Source: Humulus lupulus (taxonomy: Eukaryota > Streptophyta > Magnoliopsida > Rosales > Cannabaceae). Taken from it: a stretch of DNA of 64,000 nucleotides. Under the pieces are notes generated by a model, which was given only the letters and a program-made list of their open reading frames with translations, was not told the DNA's origin and searched no databases. Positions within the stretch are counted from its first letter, which is position 1, and each line of letters begins with the position of its first letter. Made by a program: the position numbers and the translations under genes. Shown here one piece after another: positions 33,845 through 43,499 of the stretch. The DNA lies in assembly GCF_963169125.1 (NCBI RefSeq), contig NC_084796.1:88458888-88522887 (forward strand), read 5' to 3'.

Positions 33845-34018
33845 TTAGCTGCTGTTCAGCCATATACTAATCCCGTAGAGGCTCATTGGATTTCTCCGAA
33901 AACTACTAGAGTTAAGAGGCAAGGAGTCCAGACTTCAGTTAAGCAGATCATGAACCAGTTTAGTGTACTTCAGGAGTATCAGAAACCAGTATCTACATTC
34001 CCAACCATACCAGACAAG

Positions 34019-37000
34019 TATGGATTGCAGCAACATAATGAGTTGGAATGTTAGAGGGCTGAGTAAGTTGAATAAACAGAAGATGGTTCTTGATGTTTGT
34101 AGATTGAATAAAGTTGGGATTGGGGCTCTTCTTGAAACTAAAATCAAGGGAGTGAAAATAAAAGAAGTTATGAGTTCTACTTTTTTTGGTTGGGAGTATT
34201 ACAGTAGTGAAACATTGGAGGGTAGAATTTTATTGATTTGGAAAGCTAAGTTGGTGCATATTGAAGTGATCCAGGAAAGTGCCCAATTATTACACTGTCA
34301 AGTTAGATTATACAATAAACTTGGTTTTTGTCTTACAATTGTTTATGGCTCTAATTGTTTGGAGACTAGGAGAACTTTATGGAATGATTTGTCCCATTTG
34401 CAATGGCCTATTAAAGCTTGGATTATTCTTGGGGATTTTAATGCTGTTTTTGCTTCAAATGACAGAATGGGAGGCAGACCTATCACAATGAAAGAAATGG
34501 AGGATGCTAGACAGTGGCTTGATCTTGGTTTAGTTGAGGAAATGAAGGTTATGGGGTCATTTTACACTTGGTCTAATAATCAAGAAGGAGGGGCTCGTAT
34601 TTTTTCCAAGTTGGATAGGGTTTTTGTTAATGAAGCTTGGCTGGATGATTATCCTTTAGTCTCTGCTTGTTCTCAATGGGAGGTTATGTTAGATCATTCT
34701 TTTATTCTGATTAAACATCTTCCTGCTCTAAGGGTTGGGGTGAATCCATTTCGATTTTACAACATGTGGATCTCTCATCCTCAATTTAGGGAAACAGTTT
34801 TAGCTAACTGGGCGAAAAAGTTAATGTATAATGGCAGAGGTTTAGAGCAAATCAGCTGGAAACTTACCTGTCTTAAGCATGTCTTGAAGGCATTTAACTG
34901 GAAGGTTATGGGGGATGTAGCTTGTAACTATGAGAGAAGCAAAAGATTATATCAACAGGCCCATTCTAACTGCTTTGCTGATCCGTCCAATAGCAGGTTG
35001 TGTAATGAAGATCGTGAAGCTTTTCTGGATTTTAAGAGGCAGGAGATTTGTATGCTAGTTTCCTCTACCAAAAGAGTAAAATAGACTGGTTACACTTTGG
35101 CGATGACAACTCTTCGTTTTTTCATGCTAGTTTAAAGAAGAGGAAATTAGCTAATAGGATTGTATCCTATGTGTCTGATGAAGTGCATGTTGTGGATGAT
35201 TATACTAAAGTTACTAGTCACTTTCTGCAGCATTTTAAGAGTTTTCTGGGTATAGCTAGCCAGGCTACGCGTATTATTGATGTTCAAGCTATTGGATATG
35301 GTTCGGTGTTGAGTAGTGAAGGCCAGCTGAGTTTGATCAAGCCGTTCACTGTCCTTGAGGTTAAAGCAGCTATGTTTAGTATACACTCACTTAAAAGCCC
35401 AGGTCCGGATGGGTATGGGGCGGGATTTTTCAAAGCATTATGGAAGGATATTGGCAAGGAAATTGCATTCACTGTCCTTGATTTTTTTGACTCAGCTTGC
35501 ATTATTCAGTCTTTAAACAATACTCTCATATCTCTTATCCCGAAAGTGGACCAGCCAGTAAATGCTACTGATTTTAGACCTATTGCTTGTTGCAATACTA
35601 TATACAAATGCATATCCAAAATGTTGTGCAATAGGCTAAAATCTGTTCTTCCTTCATTGATTAATCAGAATCAGGGGGCTTTTATCAAGCATCGCTCTCT
35701 TGCTCATAATGTGCTTATTCTTCAAGACTTTCTTAAAGGATACAATAGAAAAATATTTCCCCTCGGTGTCTTATGAAGATTGATATTAGCAAGGCGTATG
35801 ACTCAATTGACTGGGATTTTTTGGAAAACCTCCTTCATGCTTTTTGTTTTCCGATGAGATTTATTAGGTGGGTCATGGTTTGCCTTAGGGGGTCATCCTA
35901 TTCTTTAATGATGAATGGTAGCATTCAAGGTCATTTTCAAAGAGCTAAAGGTCTCAGACAAGGAGACCCAATATCGCCTTTATTGTTTGTTATGGTGATG
36001 GATTATCTTACTCGTTTGCTGTTAAAGGCTACTATGGAGAAAGATTTCAGATTTCATCCTTTATGTAAGTCTCTAAAGCTTGTTAGTCTTTGTTTTGCTG
36101 ACGATCTCCTCTTGTTTTGCAAAGCCAACCCGAGGTCAGTCATGATAATTCAGAAAGTGTTTATTGAATTTACTAAGTCCTCGGGCCTCTCTATTAATCA
36201 AAGCAAATCTAGAATGTATATTGGAGGGATAGCTGCTGGGGATAAAGTTCCTCTTCTGCAGTGTTCTAATTTGCTTGAAGGGAAATTCCCTTTGAAATAT
36301 TTGGGTGTTCCGTTGAGACCTACTAAATGGAGGGCTATTGACTGTGATGTTATCCTTAAGAAAATGAGAATTCGGCTGAATGGTTGGGCTAGTCGCCATT
36401 TATCTTATGCTGGTCGGGTCCAGTTAGTTCACTCTGTTTTATTGGGGATTCGTTCATATTGGATGAATATTTTTCTGTTACCACAGAGTGTAATCAGAGC
36501 TATAGATTGTCTTTGTAGGAACTTTCTTTGGGGTGAGAAGGATAACAGAAGCAAGCTTCATCTTATCTCTTGGGAGCATGTCTGTCGCCCAAAATGTTTT
36601 GGTGGATTGGGTTTTAGGGAGAGTTCTTCTTGGAATAAAATTATGTTGGCTAAATTCATTTGGGTTGTTTCCTCCAAGCAGGACATGCTTTGGGTTAAAT
36701 GGGTCAATTATATTTACTTAAAATGAGTTTCAATATGGGATTATCTGTTAAAGCATGATACCAGCTGGTATTGGAGGAAAATCATCAAATTCTGTCATGT
36801 TTTGTCTAGAGCTGATTTGGAGGCTGCTGTTAGGAATGGAAAGCTTCAGCTGGGAAAGCTTTATTCTATTGTGTTTCCTGACATTTTGGTGCAATACGAG
36901 AAGGCAGTTTGGTGTAGGCTCTCGGTTCCTAAGCACAAATTTATCCTTTGGCTTGCTGTGAACCAGAAACTCCTCATAAGGGATTGGCTTCATCACTGTC

Positions 37001-37188
37001 ATGTTCCTCTCACCTCTTTAAGTTGCCCGATTTGTTATCAAGAAGATGAAAGTCATTCTCATCTCTTTTTTGAGTGTGCTTTCTCCAGGAAAGTATTGCA
37101 GTCTGTTCAAGGGTGGCTGCGAGGGGCTTCTTGGCCAGTTCAGTATGCGGCTTGGATTCAATGGTTGTCCTTGCCTCGTACAGGTTAG
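34019..37188 (+). pseudogene. LINE ORF2: endonuclease, reverse transcriptase, zf-RVT
   Basis: The AP-type endonuclease occupies 34019-34750 (MSWNVRGLSK, ALLETKI with catalytic Glu, LGDFNAVF, MLDHSFIL with the terminal Asp-His). The RT region spans 35380-36450: SLKSPGPDGYGAGFFK, LISLIPKVDQP, DFRPIACCNTIYKCISK, MKIDISKAYDSIDWDFL, GLRQGDPISPLLFV and catalytic FADD at 36093-36104. The C-terminal zf-RVT domain (36900-37090) shows PKHKFILWLAVNQKLL and a Cys/His pattern. Frameshifts lie near 35050 and 35765, a TGA at 36724 and a TAG at 37186. ORF2 would nick the target and prime reverse transcription there. Confidence 0.9.
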
Positions 37189-37488
37189 TGTTCGTTGGTG
37201 GCTAATGCAGCTTGTGCAGCTACCGTGTACCTCATCTGGCTGAACAGGAACCAATGCTGGTTGAGAAGAGCTGTTTGCTTGTGTATAAGATAGATAACTT
37301 GATCAGATTTTCAGTTAAGGCTGGAGTGCAGAACTTAATAGGTCGTCATTGTACTATTAGAGAAAGACAAATGATCAAATTTGTCAATAATTTGTAACTT
37401 GTTAGTCTTTTGAGGTGGTTTTTACTAGCCTTTGTTAGTTGTATCTAGTTTGTTGATCAATAAAATTTTCCTTTTGATAAATTTTTTT
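37189..37488 (+). other. LINE 3' end
   Basis: Relics of the C-terminal tail (YLIW.NRN in another frame near 37220-37250), then untranslated sequence with AATAAAA at 37460 and a final T run. No separate gene. Confidence 0.6.
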
Positions 37489-38216
37489 TTTACTAACTTA
37501 TTAATTCCTCGTGACTCCACTAAAGACTTGGAATTGCACTCTTGAATTCATAGAATGCTCTATAACAAATATAGATATGCTATTAATTATCCATTGTTAC
37601 AACCATAATTGTCACTCAATCCTCTATAGACGGTCTACAATGAGATAAGACTAAAATATTGTTTTACCCATCATTGTATTTTATCCTTAAAACACTTAGT
37701 TCCTTGTAAATGATATTTCAGTAAACTAATTTAATTGCTGAAATGAGATCTCAATCATTTAACACCTTGAACCAAACAAAAAGGAAACCATCGTTTCACT
37801 TCTTCATCAGAAGCTATAGAAGTTCATATCCATGATTAACACTCCCACTCAATTATACTACCGAGTTCCCAAGATGTAAGTATGGGCTAGTTCGTAGGGT
37901 AAGCTGGTAACGAACAAGTCAAAGAACTCAAATAATACAATCAGTTAGAATACTAACCACTAAGAATTGAGATTGAATTGACCTATGGTCAACTATATGA
38001 TATGACTAGAATAGATAATAATGGTATGTTTACTTATCTTATCAACTGTCAATATCGGTCCAGTCCGATGTAACAAATACATCCGATCTTATCTACTTTA
38101 CTAATGTTCTGGAAAGAACATAACACTACAATGTGTAAGTAGATCATATCGTAGATTGGAAAGTCAGTGTAAATCATGTGCACTGACTAATCTTAGGACT
38201 AACTTATTTTGAACAT

Positions 38217-38450
38217 TGTATGTCCTACAATTCAGCACGAGTCTTTTAGTCAGCTTGCATACAGCTGGCTAACCCAGAACTGTAATAGATGATCCATAAG
38301 TCCATATTTCCTCTGTAAAGGCAGCACAATTCCCCTGGTAAATAGCACAAGCTGATGAATTCAAAGCGATAGGCATGAACTGGGAATGTTTAAAGCATAG
38401 CACCCGAGATATGAGCTGATGCTACACTCAGCTCGGGGTGCACTAGAGAT
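38217..38450 (+). repeat. 5' LTR remnant of element D
   Basis: Aligns with 40897-41129 of the 3' LTR up to the shared word CTAGAGAT, then joins integrase sequence directly. The 5' LTR part holding the TATA box is lost. Confidence 0.88.
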
Positions 38451-38452
38451 TT

Positions 38453-38867
38453 GCCCAAGAAGATTGTATCGGATAATGGAACTCAGTTCGATAGCGATCT
38501 CTTCACCGAGTTCTGTGAAAGGCACGACATAATTAAAAGTTTCTCTTCGGTTGCCTACCTGCAAGCCAATGGGCAGGTCGAGCTCGTGAATAAGACCCTC
38601 AAAGAAAGCCTTAAGAAAAGGTTAGACGAGGCCAAGGGAGTCTGGCTTGAGCAGCTCCCGCAGGTACTCTGGGCGTACCGGACCTCCCACCGAACTTCTA
38701 CGGGGCACACCCCTTTCTCCCTGACTTTCGAAAGTGAGGCCGTCCTTCCCGTAGAAAGAAAGATAACCACGCACAGACTCCAGAACTTTTACCAAGAGCG
38801 GAATGATGAGTTGCTCAGCGTGTCTCTCGACCTAATTGATGAAAAACGAGAGAATTCGCAACTACAG
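38453..38867 (+). pseudogene. Integrase fragment, element D
   Basis: An open frame of about 140 codons begins at PKKIVSDNGTQFDSDLF (second catalytic Asp) and includes NGQVELVNKTLK (catalytic Glu), LWAYRTSHRTSTGHTPFSL and SLDLIDEKRENSQLQL. The first catalytic Asp and the zinc-binding part are deleted on the left. On the right the frame runs into the tail of the antisense gene at about 38867, so integrase and the antisense gene are fused tail to tail by a deletion. It cannot be functional. Confidence 0.85.
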
Positions 38868-39881
38868 CTCTCCTTCATCGGCCTCAGCACCCCCTTCAGG
38901 GATTGGCGGGAACTCACAGACTACCGGGAAGTTAGCCCCTGTTCTTCTCAAGGATAGAGTCTGGCCTTCAGTAATTAACTTATACGCCAACATCGTGTCA
39001 TCGGACATGAGCTGGCAGTAATCCTTCTCGCTAGGCGGAAGCCTCGATGGAGTATCATACTGACCCTCGAGGGTCACAGATTTGGCCGTCCTCGCAAAAA
39101 TGGCTGCATGAAAATACTACTCAGTTAGTATACAGACGCAAGAAGACTCTAGATACGAAGAGAATAATTTTGCGAGCTAAGAAAGGAAAGAAGACTTACG
39201 AGGAGGGTTGAAGTATCGATGTTCGCAGATGCGAAACCCATTCTACATAAAGAATTAATCTTTATAGTCGTTGGGATGGCTGGGCAGCTCGATGACTGCG
39301 AGCGAGTTCGGGAATCGGGTCAAACAATAAAACCCGTCACCTCGCCCTCGTTCTTCCGGGCTGGCCTTGAGGCAGAAGAAGTAAAGGATATCCGTCGGGG
39401 TGGGGACCTCCCACTCGTGCTTCAAGAAAAGATACTTCAACCCCGCCAGCAGTCGATATGAGTTCGGGGGAGCTGAAACGGTGCCAACTTCACGTAATTG
39501 AGGAAGTCAGCAAAATATTGATCAAGGGGAAGGAAGGCCCCTGCCTTTAAGTGCTCATCACTCTAGGTCGAAAAGTCATCCTGGAGTGGCGCGTAGCTCC
39601 GTTCCCCTTCGTATGCAGGTCGAGCAATGAGGGCGCCAGTCCTGACCTTAATGTTGTGGGACAACATTATCTTGTTGACCCTTCCTTGGCTCGTAATCTT
39701 GGAGACAATTCTCTCTGCCTTGAAGAATGCGTCAGGTCCGACCACGACCTCCTCCTCCACCACGGGGCCAAACTGAGGGATAGGGGATTCAGAGGCGACC
39801 TCTTTTCCCTTGTTGCTCGTTGAGACAATGAGCCAGCTGCGCTCTTCTTGGGAACGCTTTTCTTGGGCGCCATTAGATCGC
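38862..39881 (-). pseudogene. Antisense gene of element D, Transposase_28-like
   Basis: The exon begins after acceptor TTCACCAG (39884-39882); ATG at 39873 gives MAPKKSVPKKSAAGSL. A frameshift near 39700 leads to IVSKITSQGRVNKIML. The domain follows at 39545-39260: DEHLKAGAFLPLDQYF, LAPFQL, then after another shift WEVPTPTDILYFFCLK. These match ILPL..FF, APFQI and WPVPTP in the gene of C. A donor CCTC/GTAAG (~39198) and acceptor ATGCAG (~39102) lead to the last piece (39077-38862: YDTPSRLPPSEKDY). The coiled-coil part is absent, deleted together with the integrase C-terminus. Function unknown; broken. Confidence 0.7.
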
Positions 39882-39884
39882 CTG

Positions 39885-40406
39885 GTGAACAAGAACAATG
39901 GAACACTTAGTAGGTGACTTAGAATTTTTATAAAGGAAAGAAAGCACGAAGGAAGGCTGAGGATTTTAATGCACGAGCTGAGGTAATCTTAGCCCACGGG
40001 GTGATGCCACACGCTACCTACGCTACACACCTAGGTTTCCTAGCAGACCCCTGGCGTTTAGGGATCTATGTGTCAAAAAATCCAACCACTATTGTCCTTG
40101 GGGGGCAGTTCACAGAAAAGCCACAAAGGAAAGCGTGTTCCCTAAGCAACCAATTTGAACCCTAATCTATCATCTTCTATGCACCAAATGGGTATTTCCT
40201 AAAAACTACCCAGAAAATATCCTATGCCATAAGGGTTGCAACATTAGGAGAAGTTCAAAATATTTATATAATCCTAAGGTTGAAACCTATGTGCCAGAAA
40301 TACAAGAAGGCACTCCAATATCCTCTACGTCGAAGCATAAAGAAATATGGCAAGAAAAATACTGAAATTTATAAAGAAAAAACCCATAAGGGATGTTATG
40401 ACTTAC
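39885..40406 (-). other. Leader intron of the antisense gene, element D
   Basis: Minus-strand donor ACT/GTAAGTC (GT at 40406-40405) and acceptor TTCACCAG (ends 39882) define an intron of about 520 bp, AT-rich and without a gene. The equivalent intron is ~430 bp in C and ~1.4 kb in B. Confidence 0.55.
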
Positions 40407-40615
40407 AGTAAGATCGTCGATGCGAGAGATGTACTTCGTACGGTTTGGAAAACTCACTCCTAGGCAGCTGAACGGCCGGGTCTTCGAAAGATTCTGGGCA
40501 TAGGGGGTTTTTGAAAGCTTTTCTTTTCTCTAGAAAGGAAGATGGGTATGAAAACACAGAAGAAAGAAGATGAGGAAAATTTTCAAATGAAAGGTGGTGA
40601 ATTGTGAAATTAATC

Positions 40616-40634
40616 TGTCCCTTTTTATACGTAA
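40616..40634 (-). promoter_or_regulatory. TATA box of the antisense gene, element D
   Basis: The minus strand reads TTACGTATAAAAAGGGACA, a strong TATA box about 210 bp upstream of the leader donor at 40406, with a CT-rich leader after it. It lies about 260 bp from the 3' LTR, as in C. Confidence 0.6.
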
Positions 40635-40881
40635 AAGGCATAAAACGACATGGACCGTCCGATCAAACCAGTCCAAGATCCAAGCATTGTGTTTCGAAAG
40701 ACGAAACGGCGACAAAAAGTTGGCCAAGCCATTAATGCAGTCCTCAAAACCCATACAGACACCAATCGTGGCGTTCCACGTGTCCAGTACTCGAGTAATG
40801 AGCAAGCCTAGATAATCATGATGGAAGTTTAAAAGTCCCCACCATGTAAGTCAAAAGATGACATCATAGAACACGAGTAGG

Positions 40882-40896
40882 GACTTGGGGGGCAAA
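40882..40896 (+). other. 3' polypurine tract, element D
   Basis: GACTTGGGGGGCAAA directly before the 3' LTR start TGTACATCC. Confidence 0.87.
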
Positions 40897-41667
40897 TGTA
40901 CATCCTAAAATTCAGCATGAGTCTTTTAGTCAACTCCGATACAGCTGGCCAACCAAAAACTGTAATAGATGATCCACAAGTCCATATTTCCTCTGTAAAG
41001 GCAGCATGATTCCCCAGATAAATAACAAGAGTTGATGAATTCAAAGCGATAGGCATGAACTGGGAACATTTATAAAGCATAGCACCCGAGATACGAGCTG
41101 ATGCTACACTCAGCTCGGGGTGCGCTAGAGATCTGCTGTTTCCCTGGATCTTTATAAACCTAGATACGTTACGTGGACAGACATTACATGTCCACAAATC
41201 CCTGAAATCGCAGACACGTAATATAATCGTGCATGATCGGACATCACATGCCCGGTTATCCTTGATGACCCATGATCAGTTTTACCTAATGATTAGACCA
41301 TACCTTAATATAAATTGTAATATTTATCATTAGTGTGGGACAGGTCACACGAGGGATTTGGATTCACGTGATGACCCCAATGCCTATCCAGGGATTTTAT
41401 CTATAAATACTAAGACATTGGATAGGGAGAAAAAGGGTTGTTTTTCTGTAATGCAAAACCTTTGTCAAAATTCAGAGAGACAAATAGTAATAATACAGAC
41501 TCGTGGACTAGGGGGATTTTAACCTCCGAACCACGTAAAAAGATGAGTGTTCTTAATATTTCTTTTCTAGTGTTTATAAGTATCATTCTCATTGCGGTTT
41601 ATCATTAAACACTAATCCATCCCAACTATTCTTCATAATTCACTGTTGGCGATAAACCGCGTCAACA
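40897..41667 (+). repeat. 3' LTR of element D
   Basis: 771 bp. The TATA box CTATAAATA (41401-41409) is enclosed by a perfect 8-bp inverted repeat, CCTATCCA at 41383-41390 and TGGATAGG at 41419-41426. The C LTR has the same layout with a different sequence. Confidence 0.9.
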
Positions 41668-41889
41668 AACATATAATCATATTTATATTCCATTGTGATT
41701 ACGTCACTATAAATACGATTAGCTATATGCTCGGGATTTAATAGAAGTTTATATTAAACAAATAATCATGAAAATAAAACATGTGAGAAAAGTGATTGAC
41801 CAAGTCAAAAAATGATTTCTATTCTTTTATTGATAATAAAATGAAATTACAAAGACATTGGGTTTTAATTAGGGCATAAAACCCCAACA

Positions 41890-42783
41890 ATAATCACTCC
41901 TCGGGCGCACTGTCCCTAGAATGTTATCTTGGGCTTTCCGCCTTGCCCCCCGAGTTCAGTAACTCTAGCCTTTGCCATGTGGAGGTTGTGAACTCTTTGT
42001 CCCCGAGCTCTAAGTCCACGGAGCTTCCTCCCTTAGGCTAGGCTTCGCGAAGTTCAAGTTTGATCACCTTAGATTTCTGTTCACATCTTGAGATTTAGGG
42101 ACTTGGTTATCACTCCTTGGGCGCGAAGTCCTCGGGGAGGTAACCTTAAGTTAGCACTCGCGTTACTTGGATTTCTCATCGCTAGGGTAACTGTTTTGGG
42201 GTTGTTCCTACGTACAAACGATTCGGGCTTCCATTCACATCTCAAGGATTGGGACCTGATTTTTATTCCTTGGGCATGCGCTGTCCTTGGGATAATATCT
42301 TAGGTATATCCTCGCATTAATTAGACTTCTTCAATGCTGGGGTTTCTCCCAGGTCTTAGCTTTGGGGTCTTATGTCAGTAAGGTTGCTCTGCTCGTTGGC
42401 TAGCTTACCTTCCCAGGTCAATGATTACCAGTGCTAGGATTAACCTTACGATCATCATGTTTTGGCAACTTGAGGCTTTGGGCCCGAGTGTGGATGACTC
42501 GGACTTTCATTTTCATGTCGAGTTTTAGGAACTTGGCCATGGCTCCTTGGGCTCAATTTCCTCGAGAGATAACCCAAGTTTGCTCCTGCGCTACTAGGAT
42601 TTTTAGTCTTCGAAGTCCCGTGACACTAAGCCTACTCCACTCATGACAAGCTTAGTTTCCTAGGTTATGGACTTCCCTGACTTTGCTTAGTGCCCTAGAT
42701 ATTTCTATTCTCTAGGTATTGACACTAGGCCTACTCTGCTCATGACAAGCTTAGTTTCCTAGGTCATCCTCTGTGAGACACTA
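41890..42783. repeat. Degenerate tandem repeats downstream of the F integrase (right part)
   Basis: CCTCGGGCGC (41898), CCTTGGGCGC (42114), CCTTGGGCAT (42268) and CCTTGGGCTC (42547) mark units of 150-280 bp. Each is preceded by TTAGGGACTTGG/AGGAACTTGG-like words. A separate 99-bp duplication starts at 42622 and 42721 (GACACTARGCCTACTC). No gene. Confidence 0.6.
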
Positions 42784-42784
42784 T

Positions 42785-43203
42785 ACTCTGCGAGAAACAA
42801 TGTTCTTGATGACGAAGTCTAGCGCATTCTTAGAAGTGATTGTAGCGGGAGGTTCAGCCTCGACCCACTTCGTGAGTTATTCGACCACCACAATTGCATA
42901 TTTCACTCCCCCCCCCCCCCCCCCTTTCCCATGGGTAAGGACCCGATAAGGTCAATACCCCAAACTGCAAAGGGCCAGGGACTTGTCATCTGATTGAGCT
43001 CATTTAGGGGAGCTCAAGGTATGTTGGTGAAGTGTTGGAACTTGTCACACTTCTTGATGTAATCCATTGCATCACCATTCATAGTGGGCCAGAAGTACCC
43101 TTGCCTCAAGATTTTCTTGGTGAGGCTCTGCCCCCCAGCGTGGTCCCCGCAAAAGCCTTCATGCACTTCCCAGAGTATCGGGATGGTCTCTTTCTTGGAC
43201 ACA
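42785..43203 (-). pseudogene. Integrase N-terminal half, element F
   Basis: The zinc-binding domain is readable (VHEGFCGDHAGGQSL, ILRQGYFWPTMN, KKCDKFQHF: the last Cys is replaced by Phe). The core follows with a run of 17 C (42908-42924, poly-G on the coding strand) inside it, then TKWVEAEP and FVIKNIVS. The frame ends at about 42790, just before the expected second catalytic Asp, and repeat sequence follows. It is therefore truncated; there is also a stop before LTKW. Confidence 0.75.
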
Positions 43204-43499
43204 CATTAGAGCAAGGGCAACAAATATCCTCATATGTACAACTCATTGCCCATGATCACATACCGAGGCGCCTGATAAAGTAGCTTCCGAGCTGCTTTTT
43301 TGTCCTGCAGTAACTCCCTAGAGACAAGGTACTTCACAATGGGCTCCATCCAGCCATCCTGGGGCTAGACCGCTTCTACCTCCTCGGGGGCTGATATGTT
43401 TAGAGCAGCCAAGTAGTCAATGGGACTACATTGATTAAATCAGCATCCATGGTGGTAGCAAGCTTGGCTAGGGCATCGACATTAGAATTATGCTCCCGC

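Larger units (their letters stand above)
32656..37488 (+). mobile_element. L1-type LINE, nearly full length
   Basis: A 15-bp duplication TTTACTAACTTATTA lies at 32641-32655 and 37489-37503. Between them are two open-reading-frame regions in the order of plant L1 LINEs: ORF1 with an RNA-binding zinc knuckle, ORF2 with endonuclease, reverse transcriptase and a Cys/His domain. The 3' end reads CAATAAAATTTTCC and then a T run, not a poly(A) tail. Both ORFs carry stops or frameshifts. It is inserted in solo LTR E. Confidence 0.93.
38217..41667 (+). mobile_element. Tat element D, internally deleted
   Basis: It starts TGTATGTCC (38217) and ends CGCGTCAACA (41667), with a perfect duplication AACAT at 38212-38216 and 41668-41672. 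Contents: the first ~235 bp of the 5' LTR, an integrase fragment (38453-38867), an antisense gene (39881-38862), its promoter (40631), polypurine tract (40882-40896) and the full 3' LTR (40897-41667). The rest of the 5' LTR, gag, protease, RT, RNase H and both ends of integrase are deleted. The 5' LTR piece differs from the 3' LTR at about 25 of 235 positions by eye, so D is older than C or I. It is inserted in E. Confidence 0.9.
29457..41889 (-). repeat. Solo copia-type LTR E carrying three later insertions
   Basis: Outer ends are TGTTGGG (29457) and CCCAACA (ending 41889), with a perfect duplication ATAAT at 29452-29456 and 41890-41894. After removing the three insertions and their duplications about 1.85 kb remains: 29457-29529, 31811-32655, 37504-38216 and 41673-41889. 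On the minus strand it starts TGTTGGGGTTTTATGCCC, which I associate with long copia LTRs (from memory). No primer-binding site adjoins it, so it is a solo LTR. No coding sequence of its own. Confidence 0.85.

Noticed and set aside
33963..35084. A 373-codon plus-strand frame as a host gene
   Set aside because: It has the LINE endonuclease blocks and lies between ORF1 and RT of the LINE, inside the 15-bp duplication.
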